Shown piece after piece: positions 4,914-10,473 of a stretch of 10,473 bases of DNA. Position 1 is the stretch's first letter. Each line of letters opens with the position of its first letter. This DNA comes from Opitutia bacterium (GTDB lineage Bacteria; Verrucomicrobiota; Verrucomicrobiae; Opitutales; UBA953). A program made the translations under genes and the position numbers. The notes beneath the pieces are model-generated. The model was not told the origin of the DNA and made no database searches. It was given only the letters and a program-made list of their open reading frames with translations. The DNA lies in assembly GCA_947488485.1 (NCBI GenBank), contig CANKZO010000068.1, positions 1 through 10,473 of the forward strand. Reading direction: 5' to 3'.

Positions 4914-7469
4914 ATGTCCACCCTCGCCGATCGCAAGCGCAACCTCGGGCGCGTCCCGGTGAAGTGGATCGTGCTGGCCGCTTACATCCTGCTGGTCCTG
5001 GTCTCCCGCTGGGTGACTTCCGCCGACCGCCTGCCCAACCCCGAGCTGGCCCAGCGGGTGGAATTCATGACGCTCGGCAGTCCGGAGGGCCGTGCCGCCT
5101 TGCCGGTCATCGTCATCCCCCGTCTCCCGGACGGTGGCGCCGATTGGAACCAGGCCGCCGTCGATCTCGTCAAGACGCGGGGCTCCGCCGACGTCGGTCT
5201 GGTCTACGCCGCCCGCTGGCCGACCGCCTACCATCGTTCGCGTGCGTCGATGAGCGATGAGAGCATCGCCGCCGATATGCTGCGTTCGATGGAGCCGCGA
5301 CTCGGCAAAGGCCGCTTCCATCTCGTCGGCGAAGGCATGGGCGGGATGGTCGCCCTCGCGGTCGCGACGAAATATCCGGACCGCGTGGCCTCGCTGACGC
5401 TGATCTCCGCGCCCGGCGCCCAGGAATACACGCTCCTCGGCAACGCCGTCGCCAACAAGTTCGTCTACTTCTTCCATCACATCCCGTTCTTCCTGTTCGA
5501 CGTCGCCACGCCCCATTTCGGGCTGGCCGACCGCCTGCCTTATAACCGCGGTTACTCCGGCGTCTTCTTCGACAGTGACCTGTCCGACGCCAAGTCGATG
5601 CTGCGCGCCTGGAACGGACCGGCGCTGCTCGTCCATGGCAAGAGCGACTGGGTCACGCCGGTCGACGCCGCCCGTTATTCGTCCAAGCTCATGCCGCAGG
5701 CCCGGCTCATCGAGGTCGAGGGCGGCCACGACGCCGAAGCCTCGCTTGAGGTCATCCGTTTCATCGCGTCCGTCGAGTCGGGTCAGGCGGCGAAGCGCCC
5801 GGCGCCCGTACCGGCGACCGAGCCTTATCCGCATCTGGTGGCCTCGGATGGCGCCCGCTTCTGGATCCTGATCCTCATCATCATCCTGTGCACCTTCGTC
5901 GCCGAGGATCCGACGTGCCTCGCCGCGGGCCTCCTCGCGGCCGAAGGCATCATCGGCTTCTGGTGGGCCGCGCTGGCCTGCACGGTGGGCATCTTCATCG
6001 GGGACATGGTCCTTTACTCGCTGGGCCGTTGGCTCGGGCGCGGGGCGCTCCGTCGCGCGCCGCTCAAGTGGATCGTCAAGGAGCACGAGATCGACCGCAT
6101 GGCCGGCTGGTTCGGTTCGCCCCGCGGGATGCTCGTGATCGTCAGCTCGCGCTTCATTCCCGCCAGCCGTGTGCCGACCTTCGTGACCGCGGGAATCCTG
6201 CGTCTCGGCCTGCCGCGGCTTTCGATGCTGCTCTTCACCGCGGCGCTCGTGTGGACGCCGGTGCTGATGCTGCTCGGCAGCACGCTCGGGCCGCCCTTCA
6301 TGGAGCAGTTCCCGCGCTACAAGCAGTATGCGGCTTGGATCGTGCTCGCGCTCTTCGCCTTCATCTGGATCGGCACCCACTGGGTCATCCCCGCCATGAC
6401 CTGGCGCGGACGGCGCGAGATCGTCATGAAGGTGCGCGGGCTGATGCAGCCCTCCCTCTGGCCGGGCTGGCTGCTCTTCCTGCCGGTCCGCCTGGGCATC
6501 GTGCTCCTGAGCCTGCGCCATCGCCGCCTTACCGCCTTCGCTTCGGCCAATCCCGCCCTCGGCCGCATCGGCGGCTTCATCGGTGATTCCAAGTCTCTCC
6601 TACTGCGTCCGTTCCAGCGTGACTCTCGCTGCTGTCCGACGCTCGCGCTTTCGCTCGAGGACACCCAGGAAGAGCGGGTCAAGGAAGCCGCCGCGTTCGC
6701 GGCCTGCCACGGCTTCCCGGTCGTCTTCAAGCCCGAGGTCGCCGAGGACGGCGCGGGCCTGCGTTTCGTGCACACCCAGGAGCAGCTCGAACGCCTCGTC
6801 CGTGGGGCGCAGGAAGATTTCCTGCTCCAGAAGTTCATTCCGGGCTTCGAGTTCGAAGTCGTCTGGCGGCGTAACCCCGGCAAGGACGACGGACGCATCA
6901 TGGCCCTGGTGCACAAGCACGATGTCACCGTCCGCGGCGACGGCGAGCAGACGCTCGAGGAACTGATCTGGCTCGACGAAGTCGCCGTCTCCCGGGCGAA
7001 CCTCTTCTTGCGCTGCCACGCGCGCGACCTCAACCGCGTCATCCCTGCGGGCCAGAAGGTGACCCTCAATCTCACCGGCAGCTACGGCCACGGCGCGCGC
7101 TGCCGTCATCGCGCCGACCTCACGACCGTCGAGCTCGACGCCGCCGTGACCCAGTTCGCCAAGCGTTTCCCCGGCCTGCATTTCGCCCGCTTCGACCTGC
7201 GCGCCACTTCGATGGAAGACCTCAAGGCCGGCCGCTTCATCGTCACCGAAGTCGGCGGCTGCTGCCACGTCTCGAGCCTCCTGCGTGACGATTCGCTCCG
7301 TTTCTCGCGGTCCTACGCCGCCGTCTGGGGTCAGCTCAAGGCGTGCCTCGAAGCCGGCGCTTACAATCTGCGCCAGAAGGTCCGTCCGGTGCCGGTCGAG
7401 GAGCTCATGGCCCGCTGGAGCCAGGCCCGCGGTCGTCACGACGAGTTCGCGGTCAGCGAAGAGCTCTGA
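4914..7469 (+). CDS. Tripartite membrane protein: alpha/beta-hydrolase-like + DedA (VTT) + ATP-grasp
   Basis: From the ATG at 4914 this is an 851-residue protein. A basic N-terminus leads into a membrane segment at about 17-34. An alpha/beta-hydrolase-like domain follows (about 60-290), with VIVIPRLPDGG, an elbow GEGMGGM at 139-145, acid Asp245 (HGKSDWVTP) and His272 (EGGHDAEAS); the elbow has Gly141 where the nucleophilic Ser is expected. A DedA/SNARE-associated (VTT) domain spans about 312-506, with FVAEDP (Glu331), GIFIGDMVLYSLGRWLGR and SSRFIPASRVPTFVTAG; DedA proteins include lipid-carrier translocases. An ATP-grasp unit occupies about 510-815: a hydrophobic WPGWLLFLPV lead-in, ANPALGRIGGF, Lys606 (VVFKPE), LLQKFIPGFEFEV, VTVRGDGEQTLEELI, then Asp761 (RFDLRA) and Glu779 (VTEVGG). 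The ATP-grasp part resembles uncharacterised proteins often labelled D-Ala-D-Ala ligase. An ATG at 4842 is in frame but only 2 nt from the apaG start and adds non-domain residues. The overall function is unknown; membrane lipid or envelope precursor handling is a guess. Confidence 0.85.
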   Translation: MSTLADRKRNLGRVPVKWIVLAAYILLVLVSRWVTSADRLPNPELAQRVEFMTLGSPEGRAALPVIVIPRLPDGGADWNQAAVDLVKTRGSADVGLVYAARWPTAYHRSRASMSDESIAADMLRSMEPRLGKGRFHLVGEGMGGMVALAVATKYPDRVASLTLISAPGAQEYTLLGNAVANKFVYFFHHIPFFLFDVATPHFGLADRLPYNRGYSGVFFDSDLSDAKSMLRAWNGPALLVHGKSDWVTPVDAARYSSKLMPQARLIEVEGGHDAEASLEVIRFIASVESGQAAKRPAPVPATEPYPHLVASDGARFWILILIIILCTFVAEDPTCLAAGLLAAEGIIGFWWAALACTVGIFIGDMVLYSLGRWLGRGALRRAPLKWIVKEHEIDRMAGWFGSPRGMLVIVSSRFIPASRVPTFVTAGILRLGLPRLSMLLFTAALVWTPVLMLLGSTLGPPFMEQFPRYKQYAAWIVLALFAFIWIGTHWVIPAMTWRGRREIVMKVRGLMQPSLWPGWLLFLPVRLGIVLLSLRHRRLTAFASANPALGRIGGFIGDSKSLLLRPFQRDSRCCPTLALSLEDTQEERVKEAAAFAACHGFPVVFKPEVAEDGAGLRFVHTQEQLERLVRGAQEDFLLQKFIPGFEFEVVWRRNPGKDDGRIMALVHKHDVTVRGDGEQTLEELIWLDEVAVSRANLFLRCHARDLNRVIPAGQKVTLNLTGSYGHGARCRHRADLTTVELDAAVTQFAKRFPGLHFARFDLRATSMEDLKAGRFIVTEVGGCCHVSSLLRDDSLRFSRSYAAVWGQLKACLEAGAYNLRQKVRPVPVEELMARWSQARGRHDEFAVSEEL

Positions 7470-7473
7470 TTCA
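7467..7473. other. Convergent stop junction, 1-nt gap
   Basis: The fusion gene ends with TGA at 7467-7469 and ruvC ends on the opposite strand at 7473-7471, leaving a single base (7470) between the coding regions. No terminator hairpin with a U-tract is visible near the junction on either strand. Confidence 0.8.
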
Positions 7474-8067
7474 ACCGCGCGCGGTGAAGGCGTGGCAGAG
7501 GGCCGCCGCCGCCGCGTCGGATTCGTCCAACGCCAGTTCCGCCGAGAGACCGAGCACGGAGCGGACCATGCGGCCGACCTGTTCCTTCTTGGCGGAGCCG
7601 TGGCCGGCGACCGCCAGCTTGATGCGTGTCGGCGCGTATTCGCCGACCTTGACGCCGAGACGCGCGAGCACGCTGAGGGCGGCGCCGCGAGAGGCGCCCA
7701 TCGCCTGGGCGGTGCGGAAGTTCTGCACGTAGATCGTCTCTTCGATGGCCGCTTGCGTGACCTTGTGTTCGCGTGCCAAGGCTTCCACCGCGTCGGCGAT
7801 GCGGCCGAGGCATTCGTAGGGCGCGAGCTTCGGGCCAAGTTTCACGGTGACGCTCGCGAGGAGGCGCATCGGTTCGACGCGTGCGTCGACGACCGCCAGG
7901 CCGGTGCCGCGTAGGGAAGGGTCGATGCCGAGGATCACGGCGCGGCAGCCACGCGCGGCGGCGGTCGGCGCGGCCTTGCGGGCGCGGGGCGCCGGAGTAC
8001 CTGTCGGGGTCGACGCGACGCCACGGAGCTTGTCCGTCCAGAGCGAGCGCGATGATTTCCGGGCCAT
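7471..8067 (-). CDS. ruvC: Crossover junction endodeoxyribonuclease RuvC
   Basis: RuvC is the Holliday junction resolvase that nicks four-way DNA junctions as part of the RuvABC machinery. In the 198-residue product the RNase H-like core begins at about residue 43. The four acidic metal ligands can be placed: Asp49 in LGIDPSLRGTG, Glu109 in AAIEETIYVQN, and Asp181 and Asp184 in LALDESDAAAAA, matching E. coli D7, E66, D138 and D141. The NFRTAQAMGASRGAAL and GHGSAKKEQVGRMVRSVL segments are also typical. An odd feature is about 42 extra residues before the core, rich in Arg, Ala, Pro and Thr and starting MARKSSRSLWTDKLRG; most RuvC proteins start directly at the first strand. The ATG at 8067 is preferred over an upstream in-frame TTG at 8130, which would overlap the candidate promoter of the divergent gene. 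ruvA and ruvB are not adjacent. Confidence 0.95.
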   Translation of the reverse strand: MARKSSRSLWTDKLRGVASTPTGTPAPRARKAAPTAAARGCRAVILGIDPSLRGTGLAVVDARVEPMRLLASVTVKLGPKLAPYECLGRIADAVEALAREHKVTQAAIEETIYVQNFRTAQAMGASRGAALSVLARLGVKVGEYAPTRIKLAVAGHGSAKKEQVGRMVRSVLGLSAELALDESDAAAAALCHAFTARG

Positions 8068-8123
8068 GGCGAAACGATGCTCGGTCGTGACCTGATTTCG
8101 ACAGCAAAAGCGGCGGCGATGGA

Positions 8124-8151
8124 TTGCCAAGGCCGGCGCGCTCCCTAGCGT
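8124..8151 (+). promoter_or_regulatory. Candidate promoter of the lipoprotein gene (leaderless)
   Basis: TTGCCA (8124-8129), a 16-nt spacer and TAGCGT (8146-8151) precede the ATG at 8158 by only 6 nt. A transcription start 7 nt after the -10 box would be the A of the ATG itself. There is no Shine-Dalgarno. The divergent ruvC start has a TTGCTG on the minus strand (8107-8102) about 40 nt upstream of its own ATG, so the 90-bp gap probably holds two back-to-back promoters. Confidence 0.35.
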
Positions 8152-8157
8152 GGGTCG

Positions 8158-9069
8158 ATGCGCACTTCGCTGCTCCTCGCCGGCCTCGTCTGGGCTGCGG
8201 TCGGCTCGTGCGCCGAGCCCGCGGTGCAGCGTCGCGAGACGGCGGAGGGGCCCGCGTTGGCCTTGCGCGCCAGCGGTAAGCTGGACCCGAAGCTCGTCCC
8301 GGAATGTTCGGCGCTCTTCCCCAGCCGCCGGCAGCCCGGCGTCTTCTGGACCTTATCCGACTCGGGGGCCAAGCCGGTGCTCGTCCCCGTGCGGGCGGAC
8401 GGCTCGAAGATCTTCACCGCCAAAGGTTACGCCCAAGGCGTGGCGCTGGCCGGCGCGACGAACGTCGACTGGGAGGCCCTCGCCGGCGACGACGAAGGCA
8501 ACCTGATCGTCGGTGACGTCGGCAACAACGTCTCGCGGCGCAAGGAGCTCGCCTTCTACCTCTGCGCGGAGCCAGCGCCTGAAGCGGCCTCGGTCCCAGC
8601 GCGCAAGATCACTTTCGCCTGGCCCGATCAGACGGCCTTTCCTGACCCCGAACTCGCCCATGACTGCGAAGCGATGTTCCTCCTGCGCGGGAAGCTCTAT
8701 CTGCTCACCAAGCACCGGCGCGACACCCTCACCGATCTCTGGCGCGCGGACCTCCCGGCGACCGGAGATCGCGCCACGCTCACCAAGCTCGCGCGCTTTG
8801 ATATCGGCGGGATGGTCACCGACGCCTGTCTTTCGCCCGACCGTACGCGCCTGGCCGTGCTGACTTATCGTAACGTCTGGGTCTTCGACCTACCGGCGAC
8901 CGGCGAGGATTTCTTCCGCGGCCGCGCGGTCCAGGCCACGCTTTCGCCGCCGGTGCTCTCCTTCCAGCTCGAAGGCTGCGCGTGGGTAGATTCATCGAAC
9001 CTGCTCTTAGGTTCGGAGCAGGGCGACCTGTTCCGCGTCTCACTCGGCGAGCTCCGCGAGGTCAAGTGA
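8158..9069 (+). CDS. Predicted lipoprotein with beta-propeller-like repeats, unknown function
   Basis: The 303-residue protein has a signal sequence (MRTSLLLAGLVWAAVGSC) ending in a plausible lipobox V-G-S-Cys18, which suggests lipid attachment and an envelope location; the Gly/Ser at -2/-1 is acceptable but not ideal. The mature part carries repeated strand motifs typical of propeller proteins of the phytase-esterase-like or WD40-like kind: ECSALFPSRRQPGVFWTLSD (49-68), VDWEALAGDDEGNLIVGDVG (103-122), HDCEAMFLLRGKLYLLTKHR (168-187), MVTDACLSPDRTRLAVLTYR (219-238) and ECAWVD/GSEQGDLFRV-type strands near 272-294. Such patterns (..PGVLWTxNDSG.., ..DWEDIA..xLYVGDIGDN.., ..ASPDGxRLAxRTY..) occur in uncharacterised secreted proteins of many phyla. 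No catalytic motif is recognised. It stands alone between ruvC (divergent) and transketolase (convergent). Identification as a propeller is by pattern only. Confidence 0.85.
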   Translation: MRTSLLLAGLVWAAVGSCAEPAVQRRETAEGPALALRASGKLDPKLVPECSALFPSRRQPGVFWTLSDSGAKPVLVPVRADGSKIFTAKGYAQGVALAGATNVDWEALAGDDEGNLIVGDVGNNVSRRKELAFYLCAEPAPEAASVPARKITFAWPDQTAFPDPELAHDCEAMFLLRGKLYLLTKHRRDTLTDLWRADLPATGDRATLTKLARFDIGGMVTDACLSPDRTRLAVLTYRNVWVFDLPATGEDFFRGRAVQATLSPPVLSFQLEGCAWVDSSNLLLGSEQGDLFRVSLGELREVK

Positions 9070-9073
9070 CCCT

Positions 9074-9112
9074 GTAAAACAAGAAGACCGGCGGCCTTAC
9101 GGCGCCGGTCTT
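9074..9112 (-). terminator. Intrinsic terminator of the transketolase gene
   Basis: The arms AAGACCGGCG (9084-9093) and CGCCGGTCTT (9103-9112) are perfect 10-bp inverted repeats around a 9-nt loop, extendable by two pairs with one bulge. Read on the minus strand, the hairpin begins 23 nt after the transketolase stop and is followed by CTTGTTTTA, a U-rich tail. On the plus strand the hairpin is followed by CGGGGCG, so it is a poor terminator for the lipoprotein gene, although the structure forms in both RNAs. Confidence 0.85.
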
Positions 9113-9135
9113 CGGGGCGAGGGTTATCGGGTCGC

Positions 9136-10473
9136 TCAGAGCGCCTTGGCGGCGGCGACGACGGCTTCCTTCGTGATGCCGAGTTCCTTCATGACCACGT
9201 CGCCCGGGGCGGAGAGGCCGAAGGTGTCGGTGCCAAGGGCCTTGCCGGCGGTGCCGACGTAGCGTCCCCACGAGAGGGTCACGCCCGCTTCGATGCTGAC
9301 GCGCTTCGTGCAGGCCGCGGGGAGGACTTCTTCCTGGTAGGCCTTCGGCTGACGCGCGAAGACTTCCATCGAAGGCATCGAGACCACGCGGACGCTGGCG
9401 CCGAGTTCTTCACCGGCCGCGAGGGCGAGCGAGAGTTCGCTGCCCGTGCCGATGATGATGTGGGTGAGGGGAGCGGTCTCCTTGCGGAGCACGTAGCCGC
9501 CCTTGAGCACGCCCTGACGGCGCGTGGCGACCGGGACGGCGTCGAGGGAGGGGACGTTCTGGCGGGAGAGGATCAGCGCGACCGGACCGTCCTTGCGGGC
9601 GACGGCATGGGCGAAGGCCGCGGCGGTTTCTTCGGCGTCGCCCGGGCGGACCACGTCGAGGTTCGGGATGCAGCGCAGGGCGCTCACGGTCTCGACCGGC
9701 TGGTGGGTCGGGCCGTCTTCGCCGACGCCGACGGAGTCGTGCGTGAAGATGTAGAAGGCCTGCAGCTTCGCGAGGGCGGCTACGCGGATCGACGGGCGGA
9801 GGTAGTCGGAGAACGTCAGGAACGTCGCGCCGGAACCCTTGAAGATGCCGTGGTAGGCCATGCCGTTGAGGATGGCGCCCATCACGTGCTCACGGATGCC
9901 GAAGTAGAGGTTGCGGCCGGCCGGGGTCGCGATGTCGAAGTCGCCGGCGTCCTTGATGTAGTTCTTGGTCGAGCCGTGAAGGTCGGCCGAACCGGAGAGC
10001 ACGAGCGGCGAAGCCTTCGCGACGGCGTTGATGCAGGTCTCGCCGGAGACGCGGGTCGCGAGCGAGTTCTTGCCGAACTCCGGGATGGCGGCGAGGAGGG
10101 ACTGGACGTCGCCGTGGTCGCCCTTCTGGGCCTTGGCGAGGATGGCGGCCTTCTCGGGGTTGGCCTTGGACCAAGCGGCGAAGGTCTGCTGCCAGGCGGC
10201 GTGCGCGGCGGCCTGCTGGACCTTGCGGGCGGCGAAGAAGGCGCGGGTCTCAGGGGAGACGAAGAACTTCTCTTCCGGGAGGCCGAGGGCCTTGCGGGAG
10301 GCGTCGACGAACTTCACGCCGGCTTCGCCGTGGCCCTTGGAGGTGCCTTGGACTTCGGCGATGCCCTTGCCGATGACGGTCTTGCAGATGATCAGCTTCG
10401 GCTTGCCGTTCTTGCTCGCGCGGGCCTTGTCGAGGGCTTCGGCGATCGGGGCGAGCTCGTTGCCCTGGGCGAC
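9136..10473 (-). CDS. tkt: Transketolase, C-terminal part (N-terminus outside window)
   Basis: Transketolase transfers two-carbon ketol units between sugar phosphates in the pentose phosphate pathway, using thiamine diphosphate. The minus-strand frame is open from the window edge at 10473 to a TGA at 9136, giving 445 residues; about 220 N-terminal residues with most of the ThDP pyrophosphate site are missing. The visible part starts in the first domain with [20 protein letters not shown] and a conserved His48 (GHGEAGV, fragment numbering). The middle pyrimidine-binding domain shows [11 protein letters not shown] with catalytic Glu195, then [19 protein letters not shown] and the C-terminal RQNVP stretch. 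The final domain contains [12 protein letters not shown] and [14 protein letters not shown] at 10317 is an internal valine codon, not a start. An intrinsic terminator follows. Confidence 0.97.
   Translation of the reverse strand, partial: VAQGNELAPIAEALDKARASKNGKPKLIICKTVIGKGIAEVQGTSKGHGEAGVKFVDASRKALGLPEEKFFVSPETRAFFAARKVQQAAAHAAWQQTFAAWSKANPEKAAILAKAQKGDHGDVQSLLAAIPEFGKNSLATRVSGETCINAVAKASPLVLSGSADLHGSTKNYIKDAGDFDIATPAGRNLYFGIREHVMGAILNGMAYHGIFKGSGATFLTFSDYLRPSIRVAALAKLQAFYIFTHDSVGVGEDGPTHQPVETVSALRCIPNLDVVRPGDAEETAAAFAHAVARKDGPVALILSRQNVPSLDAVPVATRRQGVLKGGYVLRKETAPLTHIIIGTGSELSLALAAGEELGASVRVVSMPSMEVFARQPKAYQEEVLPAACTKRVSIEAGVTLSWGRYVGTAGKALGTDTFGLSAPGDVVMKELGITKEAVVAAAKAL

Noticed and set aside
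4409..4942. In-frame upstream extension of the beta-CASP protein to 4942
   Set aside because: The added residues are a shifted-frame translation of apaG, rich in R, P and G. The protein family starts at the MRLTDLN segment.
4860..6521. Open frame of 553 codons on the minus strand opposite the fusion gene
   Set aside because: It has a composition dominated by R, D, E, G and H with no recognisable domain, as expected for an antisense frame of a GC-rich gene. The plus strand encodes clear DedA and hydrolase motifs over the same bases.
8068..8130. Earlier TTG start for ruvC at 8130
   Set aside because: It would add 21 residues unlike any RuvC and run through the -35 region of the divergent lipoprotein gene. 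The ATG at 8067 is simpler.
1..10473. Sigma-54 (-24/-12) promoter sites near rpoN or other genes
   Set aside because: I looked for GG-N10-GC with TGGCAC/TTGC flanks before each gene and saw no convincing match; partial matches inside genes are expected by chance.
1..10473. Mobile element, phage, CRISPR or defence system
   Set aside because: There are no transposase, integrase, direct repeat array or toxin-antitoxin motifs. Base composition looks even and the genes are mostly housekeeping.

Overview
This is a GC-rich (about two thirds G+C), densely packed bacterial chromosomal stretch. It holds nine protein genes, two of them cut by the window edges. I see no RNA gene, insertion sequence, CRISPR array or phage gene. 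The best guess for the host is a Gram-negative bacterium of the Verrucomicrobiota (Opitutae-like). The basis is protein flavour (RuvC with a basic N-terminal extension, a GYF_2-type protein, the style of the transketolase and sigma-54 proteins), high GC and scarce Shine-Dalgarno sequences. No ribosomal RNA is present to settle this, so it is inference at moderate confidence.

Layout: (1) 1-206, minus strand: the N-terminal end of a small protein with a GYF_2-like domain, divergent from rpoN. (2) 327-1775, plus: rpoN, the complete sigma-54 factor. (3) 4839 down to 1776, minus: a tightly coupled three-gene operon of apaG, a beta-CASP metallo-beta-lactamase-fold nuclease-like protein, and an amidase-signature hydrolase; the genes overlap by 1 and 4 nt. 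Its last stop codon abuts the rpoN stop codon. (4) 4914-7469, plus: an 851-residue membrane protein that appears to join three units: an alpha/beta-hydrolase-like domain, a DedA/VTT membrane domain and a C-terminal ATP-grasp domain. (5) 8067-7471, minus: ruvC, the Holliday junction resolvase, ending one base from the fusion gene. (6) 8158-9069, plus: a predicted lipoprotein with a beta-propeller-like repeat pattern. (7) 10473-9136, minus: the C-terminal two thirds of transketolase, followed by a clear intrinsic terminator at 9112-9074.

Most genes are ordinary housekeeping functions: transcription initiation, recombination, the pentose phosphate pathway and RNA processing. The unusual item is the tripartite protein at 4914-7469. 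Its hydrolase domain has glycine where the nucleophilic serine should be. Its ATP-grasp domain has glycine where a metal-binding asparagine is usual. Two enzymatic modules therefore look altered around an apparently intact membrane transporter-like core. The other recurring theme is compactness: start codons sit within a few bases of candidate promoters (possible leaderless mRNAs), convergent stop codons lie 0 or 1 nt apart, and cistrons overlap.
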